The position numbers and the translations under genes were made by a program. This document shows, in pieces, positions 1 to 9,734 of a stretch of 64,000 bases of DNA. This DNA comes from Jaenimonas drosophilae (taxonomy: Eukaryota > Euglenozoa > Kinetoplastea > Trypanosomatida > Trypanosomatidae): NCBI GenBank assembly GCA_030849065.1, contig JASAON010001635.1, forward strand, positions 62,001 through 126,000, written 5' to 3'. The notes beneath the pieces were generated by a model. The model had not been told where the DNA came from. It did not search any database and worked only from the letters and a program-made list of their open reading frames with translations. Numbering within the stretch: the first letter of the stretch is position 1; each line of letters opens with the position of its first letter.

Positions 1-81
1 ACACGAACAGAGGATGTGCTTCGTGAGGAGGTGGTGCGCGGCAAGTTGGAAGTGCTGCGCCAGGAGAAGCAGATCCAATAA
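1..81 (+). CDS. C-terminal end of an upstream protein (partial)
   Basis: The window opens inside an open frame that ends with TAA at 79-81. Only 27 codons are present; the peptide is charged and helical-looking (it ends REEVVRGKLEVLRQEKQIQ), as at the end of a coiled coil. The frame has no start inside the window, so this is the tail of a gene that begins upstream. It could be chance open frame, but the codon choice (GAG, AAG, CGC, GTG) resembles the genes downstream. Family and function cannot be told. Confidence 0.55.
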   Translation, partial: TRTEDVLREEVVRGKLEVLRQEKQIQ

Positions 82-1260
82 GAAAAACAACCCTGTGTGG
101 TGTATTGGCCATATATGATACTTGCTGCCAGAATCGCCAACAGCTTCATGGATCTAGTGCACCTCTCATCGACGCGCGCACACACACACACATACACAGA
201 TATGGAAGAGCCACTTACCAACATGCACAACATTCTCTCTTGTTGCGGGTGGGTGATGGGCTCTGTTTCCGTGGAGGTGTGGAGCACAGGTCCTGCATGT
301 GTTTATGCGCTTGAGCTCATGTGCTGGTGCACGGCAAGCATCTTCTTCTTACCTACTCCCATGGAGCCCAGAGAGAACCGAGGAGAGCGTTTCACTCATG
401 TGTGTTCGCGGAGGGCCAACAATTTGTAGTTCACCATCATATATCTTAATCCCACACACACACACACACATCCCAGCAACACACCTCCATTGATGTTTGT
501 TTGTAGAAGGATCGTCATCGCCCCTCGCTCCACGCACCTCGTACACGTCCGTCCTTCGGTTTGTCAGCCGGCTCCTCGTGGTGGGATTGCGTGCTTACGT
601 CTGGTGTGTTCGTGTGGCGAGAACAACTCCCCTCAGCCAATGAGTGGTGTGCGTGGCGAATGATACATGATGATGTAGGCCACCCGTCTTCAGTGCAGCG
701 CACGCGTACGGCGGCGGATGCCCACCATGAGATGTATAACCAAATTGGGGGAATGTTTTCTCCCTGTGCTGTATCATAACAAGAACAAAGGTAGCACCGA
801 TGATTTTGCTGGTGTGAATCATTGCTGCTTCATGGCTCGCTGGCCGTTGGAGAAGAGAGAGAGCACAGATGTGCACAAAAGGGGGGGGGGGCATTTTGGC
901 CTGATGTATAGTACCGACAGCAACGCCACAACCCACCTTTCTCAGTAGCCCTCCTCTCTACTTCTATTGGCCAATCTCAATCCCGGCGCCCCATAATCAC
1001 TTTTTTTTTTCTTATACATGCCAAACACACATTCCTCGTTCCTGTCTCGGCGTTGTGGTGAAGGTCCACGTGTTGGATTAAGAGTTGGTGTAGTCTCTAC
1101 TCATGAACCTCATTCCCCATGCTGTTGTGTTCAATAGTAGTTTGATACCAATAGTTATCTTTTGGTAGTAGTGTGGTACGTGTGGTGTTGGTAGCTCACA
1201 AACACACATACATACATACACACAAAAGAAAGGCCACACAAGCATACATCGTTGTGGCAG
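82..1260. other. Long gene-free spacer with simple repeats
   Basis: About 1.18 kb without a believable gene, the longest such stretch here. It holds CA runs at 179-192 and 453-470, an 11-base G run at 881-891, a 10-base T run at 1001-1010 and CA/CATA-type repeats at 1198-1224. Short open frames on both strands lack family resemblance and are rich in repeat-coded His/Thr. The pyrimidine tract before the next gene is weak; the AG at 1193-1194 is a possible splice acceptor, and no ATG lies between it and 1261. Confidence 0.6.
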
Positions 1261-4200
1261 ATGAGCTTTCTGCCCGTGATTGGCTCGACGCGGGCCTCCA
1301 CAGTGGATGAGGCTGAAGTTGTGGCGGCACCTCAGCAATCGGCGGACGTAACTCCATCGCCTCCTTCCTCTGGACGTGCCACACGTAGGCCCCAGAACTA
1401 CTCCATCACCGATTCACAAAGCAGCACGGAGGCCCAAGCCGCACGCATCGCCAAACGCATCTGGGGCGGCTCCATTGAGCACGATGGCTACATGAAGATG
1501 ATTGGCCGTGTGCGCCAACAGTTCCTCTCACCGCAGATGGATCATCCTCCGATGGTGCTCAATCCAACGGTTCCATCGTCGATGCGACCCGAAGAAGCTG
1601 GGGTGCCTAAATTTTCCCGTGGTCTGAAGCTCTACCGCCATCTCTGCACCAACCTGCAACAGCGGCAGCAGGCGGACCAAACATCACCAGCGAGTGAGGA
1701 GGCACCAATACCGCCAGCGGTGGAGGAACCCGAGGTGGAGCTCGCGGATTTACCCACGCTCGAAGAAAAGACGCTGCGTTTGTTGCAGCTCGAGAGCCTT
1801 AGCCGAGAGCACATTGCCGCCACGGAGAAGTGGGATCGCCAGGTGGTATCTGAGATGATGATTGTGCGCTACGTCACGTGTGTGTTGAAGCCGGAGGTGG
1901 AAAAGCACCTCGCGATGGAGCGCCACGTACGTGGGGAGCTTCAGGCAGAAGAGGCGGATGAACGCTACGACCTCACACACCAGTCTGAGGTGGCCCAGTT
2001 AATTCACAACGGCCTTGAATCTGCACAGGCGGAGCTCATTAAGGCATCTCGGTTACAGCGCAATGATCGGCGCTATCCCAGAACCTCCCTTCCCAGCATT
2101 GCTGCCTCCACCGCCTCCTCCAAAGCGGCCCTGGTTCCTTCAACATCTCCGCCCCCGACGGAGGATGCGCGCTCCATTCTCCAGCGATATGTACGTGAGA
2201 AGCATGGCAGTGGCACCGCATGGGGCGCCCCACCCCCGCCACGAGATGATGGCCTCCCGCCCATTCACCGCAGCCCCACCCCACGTATTCTGAGCCTCTC
2301 CACCTACATGCAACTGATGGAAGATTACCAAACTGAGAGAGCAATGGTCGTGACTCTCGAGGAGGAAGGCCGGCGCGCATGTTTGCGCTTAGTGGATGAA
2401 GATCGCCAGAGATTAGCCCGCTGGGTGGATAAGAACCGCCATCTAGAGCGTCTAGTGCAGTGGCGCGCAGCGCGTGAGCAGCGCCTGAAGGAGGAGATGG
2501 ATGATCTCACAAAGCCTTCACGAATGGAGTATCGCTTAGAAGAAGGCACCGCGCGGCAACTTACTCAGGAAGAGGAGCCCGCCCGGCTGGCACTCCACGA
2601 GGAAGAGGGGGAGGCACATGACCAACTCTGCACACACGCCGGCCATTTGCAAGAAGAACACCAGACGCAGATCCTGGAGTTGCGTTGTAGGCAGGCCTGC
2701 GATGCCACTTTTGCGGAAACACAGGCCCAACTCATTGGTTTGGCTGTGCAGCAAGAGGAAGATGGCCGAAAGCTCGTGGAAGACGCCCGACAAAAGTGGA
2801 GCAACATCACTGGCCAACGCGCGCATGAGCTTATTCAGCAGCTGGCCAAGGTAAGTACCAGTTCCACCAAGTCTGCTGCTGTGGCGGTGTTGCAACGCGC
2901 CTTCCGGCAATCCATCCTGGGAAAGCTTGGCTGGCGCTATTCGCACTGGCTTGTTGGCCGTGAGGTGCAGGCGCGTCGCAACGCGCGCACCATTGAGCGC
3001 GGCCAGGCTGAGATGGCCTCATGGAAGGCGCAAATCGCCAGTGAATCGCAACACATCACCAACCAAATCCTGTCGGAGCAGCGGGCGGCGCAGCAACTCA
3101 TTGTTTCAGCAGAGGAGAAGAAGCGGGAGGAGATGTTAACGGATGAGGCACGTGGTTGGCTGGATCTTCGGCGCCTATGGAACCAAGACCTCCGTGTGCA
3201 GGTCTTCCTCCCCTTGAGCAGCAAGTGTGTGGCGGATGAACATGTGCAGCGCACGGAGGCGGATGTGATGGAGGGCATTGAACGCCGTCGCCTCATTTCA
3301 TGGTTCCGCCGCATGATGAGCATCATCAGCTCCAAGCTCCTCACCACGCAGAATGAGCAGTCGTACCGGGATGATATTGAACAGGAGGAGTACTACGCTC
3401 ACAAGGAGTTGGTCGGGGAGGAGCTAGACCGCCGCGAGGAGCTCCGCTTAGATGCCGAGGAGGCTGCACGCCAGCTCGTGCGCGATCAGGCGCAGTGGGT
3501 GTGGAGTGCGGTGGAGGAGGTGGAGGCCTTTGCAGATGAGCTCCTCCGGGGGCATCTCCAAGTGATTCTTCGCCTTCAGATGAGGCTGCTCGATCGTAGC
3601 CTCGCACACACCGATGTTTTTGCACGTGTTGCTGCCGCGGAGCGGGAGGAGCGTGCGGATCTCCTCTCATCGTGGGCGCTCGAGGACTCAGCCTTGTTGG
3701 CCGTGGTTAGCCTCCACAGCCACGCCCTTTCGCTTGCCAACGAAGGCATGGAGCTCACTCAGCAGTACGAGGAACTTCGTCGCGCAAAGGCTGTGGAAGA
3801 TGAAGACGAACAATGGAAGGGGATTGAGGAGCGCATGCGCGGCAAGTCTGGCCCCCGCCTCCTTACACGCACCGATCAATGCCGTGCCGTGGATGCCATC
3901 TCGCGTTTTTACAAGAGGCACCGCGATGGCGATGTGGGCCGCAGTGCCACGATCCGGTACCTCCATGAGTACTTCCGCCCGAAGCGGGAGCAGGCAGAGC
4001 TGAACCGTCTACGCAACAACAATGCCGCTCATGTTCAGTTTGTACGAGAGCAGCTGGAGGACCAGATTGAGAAGCAGCGCGATGAAGCCCGCGACGCTTG
4101 CCAGGATGCGCTCGATTATCTCGTGGAGAAGATGGAGCCGCGTGCCCGCGAGGATATCGAGGGCATGGAGGACCTCATCGCCAACATTCTGTACCGCAAC

Positions 4201-6441
4201 GTGCAGATGCACTGCACCGCCGTGGCCTTTGATCCAAGCGATGCGGTGGCACTACTCTGGCAGAAGGAATCCTATGAGCGTGTGTTGGTGATGCAGGAGT
4301 GGAGGGCCGAGTTCAAGGATGTTTTTCTTCCCAAGAAGGCCACCTTTGTGCAGGATGTTTCTGTGCGTCCTATTCAACGTGCGTGGAGGGCATACCGTCT
4401 GCGCAAGGCGTGGAAGGAGCGCTGTGCGGCAGAGGTGCGTCAGCTGGAGGAGGAGGAGATGCAAGGCCGGCACGAGGTGGAACGCGAGGAGCTACTCGAG
4501 GCGGGCCTGGAGGTTGTGCCATGCGTGGCGGAGGGAATGGAGCTGGAGCTGTGGATGACGTGCTACCCCCCGCTGTTGGCCACCCTCAACGAGTCGTGCT
4601 TGAACACCTTGGCCGTTGAGGAGTGGAATGCACGTGCGGATATCCTGTGGGAGATGCGTCGGGAGGAGATGAGCACATCTGAGCTGATGGAGGTGGAGCT
4701 GATGGAGCGTGCCGCTCTCGTGATGGAGATGCACACTAACGATGCCCATGCAGAGCTCTTTGAGGATGAAGCCATGGAACGTGGAATGCTCTGCCGTGAG
4801 CGCGTTCTCTTCTTGCTGCGTATTCTAGTCAAGGAGGAACGTGTTCGACGGGACGGTGCTCTACGAGATAGCTACGAGCTCGCCACACGTGAAATCATGG
4901 ATCACTACGAAGCACTGCGCCGCAATGCCATCGCCGATGCCTACTGCCAGTTTTGGCAGAAGGACATTTACCTCCCGCTTCACCGTCTCTTCATCACGGT
5001 GGACCTCGATCGTCTCTACACCCACGACGTGCAGCAGCTCTACACCATCAACCAGGAAGGCATTGAGCGGGCTCACATCAAGTGTTCCTGCAAGGAGCAG
5101 TGGCTGTGGATCTGCCGCGGACAAGAGACCTCCGATCGCAATCTTGTGGAGATTCAGGAGAAGCTCGAGCGTGAGCACATCAACTTCTTTTTGGAGGAGG
5201 CCAAGGCACGCATGAAGGTGGAGGAGGATTGGTTTGATCCGATGCGGTATATGCCATCGGACTTCGCTGCTGGCTTGGTGAATGTTGTTCGGCAGGTCTA
5301 CGTGCGCTATCTCGAGGAAACAGAAGATCGTGTGCGTGAGCATATTGAATCCACCGAGATCCCTGAACGTCGGGAACTGGCCTATCGCTATGTGGTGGAG
5401 AACCCCATTTACATTGCCAAGTGCATCCGGCAGCAGAAGGAGCTGGCGGCGGAGGAGCAAGCGGCTCGGCAGACCATTAGAGATGCTTGTGTGCAAGCGG
5501 TGGAGTACTTCCCGTCCAGCTTCGCCCCGGAGGTGGTACTGCACCCGGAAGGCATCTACGTGCAATGCATCGCCGAGACGGAAGGCCACTCGCGTGGATA
5601 TCTGGTGGACGCAGAACACCGCGAGCGCACGGATATCGAAGAACGGTTTGCCTCCACGAGCCCAGCCTTGTGGGTCTTCCATCGTGAGCAGCGCGCTGAG
5701 TTTGTGGCGCGCGAGGAGTGCGAGCGTGAGGAGCTTATTGATGAGTGCCACCGCGGCATTCGCTACTTCCCCTCCACCTTTGCACCGGAGCTCATTAACC
5801 AAGGCGTTAGCGTGTACATCAAGTACCTCCAAGATACGGAAGAGTTGGTGCGGGAGTACGTTGATTCACGTGAGGTAGCACACCGTGGGCAGATTGAGTA
5901 CGACTTCGCCGAGGAGCTGCCCACACTGGAGAACTACTTACACAAGCAACGTCGCGACTTGGGGCTGAACGAGACGGCCGAACGTGAGGCCATCATCGAT
6001 GCGTGGAGCCCTTTCATGACGATAGCCGCCGCCAATGCCGCTGCTGCTGCACAAGCCCAGAGGGAGGAAGAGGCGCGAGAGACGGAGCTCGCCCAGAATG
6101 AGGCAGAAGCACGTGCCCGGGAGGAGATGCTGGCCGATCATCAGGCCAAGGCAGCTTCCTCGTCTAGCGAGGATGCCGAACCCGCCCCGCCAACACCGCC
6201 CTACACGAGTGAGGTGGCCTTCTGCATGAAGAATAGCAACGCCCTCGCAGACTTCTTCTACGCCACGGAGACGCGTCAGCGACGTGCCCTGGAAGAAAAA
6301 CAGCGACTGATTCACAAGGGCATTGTGGATCTCTTCAAGTACAAGGTACCGTGGCTGCGTCTGGAGCAGCGCGATCGTATGCAGGAACAATCCGAGAAGT
6401 ACTTCCTGGGAGGTTGGGGTGGCCAGTTGCCACATCACTAG
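1261..6441 (+). CDS. Giant IQ-motif coiled-coil protein with C-terminal 86-residue repeats
   Basis: A 1726-residue protein dominated by Glu/Arg-rich helical sequence. IQ-like calmodulin-binding stretches are visible near residues 540-560 (VLQRAFRQS), 873-886 (AISRFYKRH) and 1034-1054 (IQRAWRAYRLRKAW). Residues 1330-1587 are three tandem repeats of exactly 86 residues with the signature Y-x-P-S-x-F-A at each start. An Ala-rich segment follows near 1590. The open frame extends to a TTG at 1252, but the ATG at 1261 is the first ATG after the probable splice AG and is preferred. No enzyme domain is seen. Large IQ coiled-coil proteins of flagellates are often cytoskeletal or axonemal, so a structural flagellar or cytoskeletal role is likely but inferred. 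I do not recognise a named family. Confidence 0.85.
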   Translation: MSFLPVIGSTRASTVDEAEVVAAPQQSADVTPSPPSSGRATRRPQNYSITDSQSSTEAQAARIAKRIWGGSIEHDGYMKMIGRVRQQFLSPQMDHPPMVLNPTVPSSMRPEEAGVPKFSRGLKLYRHLCTNLQQRQQADQTSPASEEAPIPPAVEEPEVELADLPTLEEKTLRLLQLESLSREHIAATEKWDRQVVSEMMIVRYVTCVLKPEVEKHLAMERHVRGELQAEEADERYDLTHQSEVAQLIHNGLESAQAELIKASRLQRNDRRYPRTSLPSIAASTASSKAALVPSTSPPPTEDARSILQRYVREKHGSGTAWGAPPPPRDDGLPPIHRSPTPRILSLSTYMQLMEDYQTERAMVVTLEEEGRRACLRLVDEDRQRLARWVDKNRHLERLVQWRAAREQRLKEEMDDLTKPSRMEYRLEEGTARQLTQEEEPARLALHEEEGEAHDQLCTHAGHLQEEHQTQILELRCRQACDATFAETQAQLIGLAVQQEEDGRKLVEDARQKWSNITGQRAHELIQQLAKVSTSSTKSAAVAVLQRAFRQSILGKLGWRYSHWLVGREVQARRNARTIERGQAEMASWKAQIASESQHITNQILSEQRAAQQLIVSAEEKKREEMLTDEARGWLDLRRLWNQDLRVQVFLPLSSKCVADEHVQRTEADVMEGIERRRLISWFRRMMSIISSKLLTTQNEQSYRDDIEQEEYYAHKELVGEELDRREELRLDAEEAARQLVRDQAQWVWSAVEEVEAFADELLRGHLQVILRLQMRLLDRSLAHTDVFARVAAAEREERADLLSSWALEDSALLAVVSLHSHALSLANEGMELTQQYEELRRAKAVEDEDEQWKGIEERMRGKSGPRLLTRTDQCRAVDAISRFYKRHRDGDVGRSATIRYLHEYFRPKREQAELNRLRNNNAAHVQFVREQLEDQIEKQRDEARDACQDALDYLVEKMEPRAREDIEGMEDLIANILYRNVQMHCTAVAFDPSDAVALLWQKESYERVLVMQEWRAEFKDVFLPKKATFVQDVSVRPIQRAWRAYRLRKAWKERCAAEVRQLEEEEMQGRHEVEREELLEAGLEVVPCVAEGMELELWMTCYPPLLATLNESCLNTLAVEEWNARADILWEMRREEMSTSELMEVELMERAALVMEMHTNDAHAELFEDEAMERGMLCRERVLFLLRILVKEERVRRDGALRDSYELATREIMDHYEALRRNAIADAYCQFWQKDIYLPLHRLFITVDLDRLYTHDVQQLYTINQEGIERAHIKCSCKEQWLWICRGQETSDRNLVEIQEKLEREHINFFLEEAKARMKVEEDWFDPMRYMPSDFAAGLVNVVRQVYVRYLEETEDRVREHIESTEIPERRELAYRYVVENPIYIAKCIRQQKELAAEEQAARQTIRDACVQAVEYFPSSFAPEVVLHPEGIYVQCIAETEGHSRGYLVDAEHRERTDIEERFASTSPALWVFHREQRAEFVAREECEREELIDECHRGIRYFPSTFAPELINQGVSVYIKYLQDTEELVREYVDSREVAHRGQIEYDFAEELPTLENYLHKQRRDLGLNETAEREAIIDAWSPFMTIAAANAAAAAQAQREEEARETELAQNEAEARAREEMLADHQAKAASSSSEDAEPAPPTPPYTSEVAFCMKNSNALADFFYATETRQRRALEEKQRLIHKGIVDLFKYKVPWLRLEQRDRMQEQSEKYFLGGWGGQLPHH
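5248..6021 (+). repeat. Three in-frame 86-codon repeats within the giant IQ protein
   Basis: Copies at 5248-5505, 5506-5763 and 5764-6021, each 258 bases. The three translations align without a gap. Shared positions include Tyr1, Pro3, Ser4, Phe6, Ala7, Tyr18, Thr25-Glu26, Arg30, Pro53, Gln62, Arg74 and Asp79. Copies 2 and 3 begin YFPSSFAPE and YFPSTFAPE, copy 1 begins YMPSDFAAG. The DNA copies have diverged, so this is an old protein-level duplication. The last few residues of copy 3 lose the pattern. Confidence 0.85.
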
Positions 6442-6855
6442 TCTATAGTTGATGGGCGCTGCCAGCACATTCCCCCACCTTCTCTCTCCCTCACTCTCGG
6501 TGTGGGGTCCCTCTGCAGCAGATGGCCCCCCATGTATAGTCCTCCTTTGTGTGAGGATTCAGCAACCCACGATGGGTTGTGGTGATGCTGTAAATGTAAA
6601 TGTTCCATCTGTATGTGCGTACTGCACATCACTGACACAACTACAATGAACCAGCAGACTGTGTGTATGTGTGTGTGTGTGTCTTGCCAAAAGACACATC
6701 ATGAGCCACATTATTGTCCATAGACTCTGTATGATGTTATTCTTTATACTCACTTTTGGTCTCTCTCTCTCTCTCTCGTTCTCTTCCTCGTGTTGTGAGG
6801 AGTTAGTGAAGTTGTCTGCACGCAACACATCATCACACACGACGCCCTCCTCACG
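6442..6855. other. Intergenic spacer with GT and CT microsatellites
   Basis: A 414-base spacer. It contains a GT-rich run at 6661-6682 and a CT run at 6761-6777 that forms part of the pyrimidine tract ahead of the next gene. No gene is seen. Confidence 0.6.
6761..6799 (+). promoter_or_regulatory. Predicted trans-splice acceptor for the UBX-protein gene
   Basis: A CT-rich tract (6761-6790) is followed by the first AG at 6798-6799. No ATG occurs between that AG and the start codon at 6856, giving a 5' UTR of about 56 bases. Confidence 0.6.
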
Positions 6856-8070
6856 ATGGATAATGTGGCGGAGTTCATGGCCATCACACAGGCAGAAGAC
6901 TCCACAGCGCAGTACTTCCTCTCACTAAGCGATGATAACCTGGAGAACGCACTCTCGCTCTTCTTCAACCAGGAAGTCACTGGAGCATTGATGGATACTA
7001 ACCCACCTGCTCCCACATCTCCGGCGGAGCCCGCCGTCGTGGAGGAGCGACGTCCACCTCCACCCACCACTGCATCATCTCATGTAACCCAGCTGGAAGA
7101 TGGAATTCACGACTTGGCATCTATTCCAGACCAGTTCAGTTCCCCTCGCACTGATCCGAATCCCTTCTCGCAAGATCCCATACTTGCTGGCATGTTTCAA
7201 CGGCCGAGCTTTGTGGATGTCTCTGGTGATTTGCGCAAGATCTGCCATCGTGCGCTTCAACTAGATCGTTGGGTGTTGCTGGCACTGGTAGATACCGCCA
7301 CCTTCCACGGATTTGATCTCACTCGGGATGTATGGAACAACGAAATCATTGCCCCCGTCATCACCAACTCTGTGGTGGTGGCAGAGTTGGACTACAGCAA
7401 GCCGCAGCATCTCGGCCAAATCTCGCAGCTCCAGGTGGAACGCCAAGCAAAGCCAACCGTTCTTCTCTTGGATCCGCTTACCATGCATTGTGAGCATCAG
7501 ATTCCACTCGTGTACGACAACAGTGGCGGTATCGAGCCAACCACCTTCCTTGACTTCCTCTTAGTCTTCATTGGTGGCAACGGATCGCCAGAACAGCACC
7601 GCAATGACGAAATGCCATTGGATGGGGTCCACGATGGCGTACCCCTCACATCTCCCGTGGCAGGAGAGAGTACTCAAGGGTCTCAGCAAATGAGCCCCAT
7701 CTCCCCTCTTGACGGACCAATGCCAGACGAGGGGAGCCCCTCCCCCGTTAGTGAAGAAAATGTTCGCATGCTGTGGGTTTGCACGATTGATAAGTGGATC
7801 GCTGCAGAGGATGACGCAAGTGCCTACGTCCTTAACTGCCGCCTTCCACGTCGTGAGGTTGCGCTACGGCTGCTGCCAAACACCCCATCAGATGCCCTTG
7901 CCAAGTACTTATCCTACCTTACCATGGTGGATGAAGGGAAGCCACACCCACCACAGGTGGCACTGTTGAATGGATTCCCGAGAAAGGCGGTGTCACCGAT
8001 GGGTGAAGGGATTATTATTTCACAGTGGGGCTTGCGTCAGCGCGACGCGATCATTGTGCATGTCCTGTGA
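6856..8070 (+). CDS. UBA-UAS-UBX domain p97/VCP adaptor (UBXN7-like)
   Basis: A 404-residue protein with the UBXN7 domain order. Residues 3-37 form a UBA-like bundle (VAEFMAITQAEDSTAQYFL), 115-240 a thioredoxin-like UAS domain, and 305-404 a UBX domain. The UBX loop that inserts into the p97 N domain carries the diagnostic Phe-Pro-Arg at 374-376. Members of this family bind ubiquitinated clients through UBA and deliver them to the p97/CDC48 unfoldase for proteasomal degradation. The stretch between UAS and UBX is Pro/Ser-rich and probably disordered. The UIM helix of animal UBXN7 is not evident. Family assignment is firm; specific clients cannot be told. Confidence 0.85.
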   Translation: MDNVAEFMAITQAEDSTAQYFLSLSDDNLENALSLFFNQEVTGALMDTNPPAPTSPAEPAVVEERRPPPPTTASSHVTQLEDGIHDLASIPDQFSSPRTDPNPFSQDPILAGMFQRPSFVDVSGDLRKICHRALQLDRWVLLALVDTATFHGFDLTRDVWNNEIIAPVITNSVVVAELDYSKPQHLGQISQLQVERQAKPTVLLLDPLTMHCEHQIPLVYDNSGGIEPTTFLDFLLVFIGGNGSPEQHRNDEMPLDGVHDGVPLTSPVAGESTQGSQQMSPISPLDGPMPDEGSPSPVSEENVRMLWVCTIDKWIAAEDDASAYVLNCRLPRREVALRLLPNTPSDALAKYLSYLTMVDEGKPHPPQVALLNGFPRKAVSPMGEGIIISQWGLRQRDAIIVHVL

Positions 8071-8533
8071 GAAGCGTGGGTGGTCCATCCGCGATGACTT
8101 GACGTCGGTTGCTCGCGGTAGCGCAGGTTTCTGTTGCTATTTTGTTGTTTTCTGGTCATGCGATGTTGAGTGTGTGCGGCTTGCGTCAATTCACTCAGGG
8201 ACAGCTTCACGTGTAACTCTTCGTTTGGCCGCTATCACCATGATGTTCCTACTTGTGCAAGGAAGGTATCTCCTGTATGAACGAACACCGTCAATCTCAT
8301 TATTCATTGTTATGGCAGAGCCGAAATAATTCATGTATGTTGTCATTACCACGACACCTGCTTATGATGAGTCTTTGATGTCAGTGCCAGCATCAATCCC
8401 TCACGTTTCCTCTTTCTTTTCTTCTACACTCACACGCACACATGCACATGTATATGGTGATGTAGGATAGTACAGGTGGTACAGTTACACCTCTGAAGGT
8501 CTTTCCTTATTGCGTGACTTTGTGGACTCCGTC
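8071..8533. other. Intergenic spacer with acceptor site
   Basis: A 463-base spacer without a gene. A T/C-rich tract at 8404-8429 precedes CA-rich sequence. The AG at 8464-8465 lies after several out-of-frame ATGs and is followed by no ATG until 8534, so it is the likely acceptor. Confidence 0.5.
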
Positions 8534-9532
8534 ATGTCAGAGACAGTGCCACATGAGAAGAAGTCAAAATCCAAATCAAAAGACAAGGAAGGACGTACGC
8601 ACAAGAAGTCACATCGTCATCGCACCGATGATGATGGCGTGAAGGGTTATAGTGAGAAGACCCCTGCAACTGGAGCATCCCCACCGCCCGCCCAAAGGGT
8701 GGAAGAGGACTGGGAGGCCAACCAAGCACTGGTCGAGCAGTTGGTAGGAATACCTCCTAACAACATTTGCAATGACTGCGGAGAGAGCGGAACTCGATGG
8801 GCAGTGGCCAATTGGGGTGTCTTTGTTTGCATCCGCTGCTCTGGCATTCATAGATCACTTGGCGTTCACATTTCCAAGGTGAAATCCACCAACATGGATA
8901 AGTGGACGAGGTCAGAAGTACGGCTGATGGAGCTTATTGGCAACGCCCGTGGCAAGGAGCTGTACGAGGAACGCGTCGGGGCGGTGGATCGACCTCCCGG
9001 AGGCCTGCACTCCGAGTCAGATCTTCGGCAGTTTATCGTACAAAAATACGCAGAAACAGCCTTTGCTGTATCAAAGGTGAAGAGCATCGTGCGCCGTATC
9101 CAGAAGGAGGCCCAGTCGTCTGCAGCTGAGCTGATGGCCAAGGTCGATGGCGCACCGTCGGCCGTCGATGCAGCAACTGGTAGTCCAACAGCCGTGCTCT
9201 CTCCGTCCGAGTTGAAGGCGCAGCGACTCAGCATGATGCAGGCCATGTACGGAGATAAGGCCAATCCGCGTCAGCGCAGCAACAAGGAAGATGGTGGTCG
9301 CGCATCCACCAAAGGACCCACTCGCATTCATGGCGTCTTTGGAGTCGTGAACGTTAACGCCTCGGATTATGATAGTCGCTTGGCTCATGTGTTCTCTGCC
9401 TTTGGTGTTGCCCCCATTGCAGCTGCAGAGGAAGGTTCTCCCCTACCAACAGAGGATGAGGAGTCCGCGGAGCCAGAAGCAGCTCAGTCTCCCGAACTTG
9501 CTCTCGGAGAAGCCGTGATGGCGGCCGAGTAG
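8534..9532 (+). CDS. ArfGAP-domain GTPase-activating protein
   Basis: A 332-residue protein with a Lys/Ser/His-rich head and an ArfGAP zinc finger at about residues 66-180. The zinc ligands are Cys79, Cys82, Cys99 and Cys102 in the family spacing C-x2-C-x16-C-x2-C. Arg107 in CSGIHRSLGVHISKVKS is the catalytic arginine finger. Such proteins accelerate GTP hydrolysis on Arf GTPases during vesicle formation at Golgi and endosomes. The architecture (ArfGAP followed by an unstructured acidic tail) is nearest to the SMAP/Age2 type; no PH, BAR or ankyrin domain is present. The frame is open back to a TTG at 8510, but the first ATG is 8534. Confidence 0.9.
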   Translation: MSETVPHEKKSKSKSKDKEGRTHKKSHRHRTDDDGVKGYSEKTPATGASPPPAQRVEEDWEANQALVEQLVGIPPNNICNDCGESGTRWAVANWGVFVCIRCSGIHRSLGVHISKVKSTNMDKWTRSEVRLMELIGNARGKELYEERVGAVDRPPGGLHSESDLRQFIVQKYAETAFAVSKVKSIVRRIQKEAQSSAAELMAKVDGAPSAVDAATGSPTAVLSPSELKAQRLSMMQAMYGDKANPRQRSNKEDGGRASTKGPTRIHGVFGVVNVNASDYDSRLAHVFSAFGVAPIAAAEEGSPLPTEDEESAEPEAAQSPELALGEAVMAAE

Positions 9533-9734
9533 CTGACTATCTCACACCACCACAAACCACAACGTATCAAAGGGCTAGGAGCGTCCCTGTGCCTGTTTCG
9601 AGATGGCTTGGGACCCTCAGTTCGTTGCAAGCGTTCACATGCTCATGGATGAGTGATTACTTCTTTCCTACTCCCCTTTTCTCTGCTCCTCATCACTTGG
9701 TACATGTTGTAGTTAGGCGTAGAGTGGGAAGGCA

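Noticed and set aside
595..936. 113-codon - strand frame in the first spacer
   Set aside because: Opposite orientation to all genes, no ATG-acceptor context, Pro run produced by the G11 tract.
4861..5832. 323-codon open frame on the - strand inside the giant IQ protein gene
   Set aside because: It mirrors the strong codon bias of the + strand gene, overlaps the repeat region and has no recognisable domain. Every other supported gene is on the + strand.
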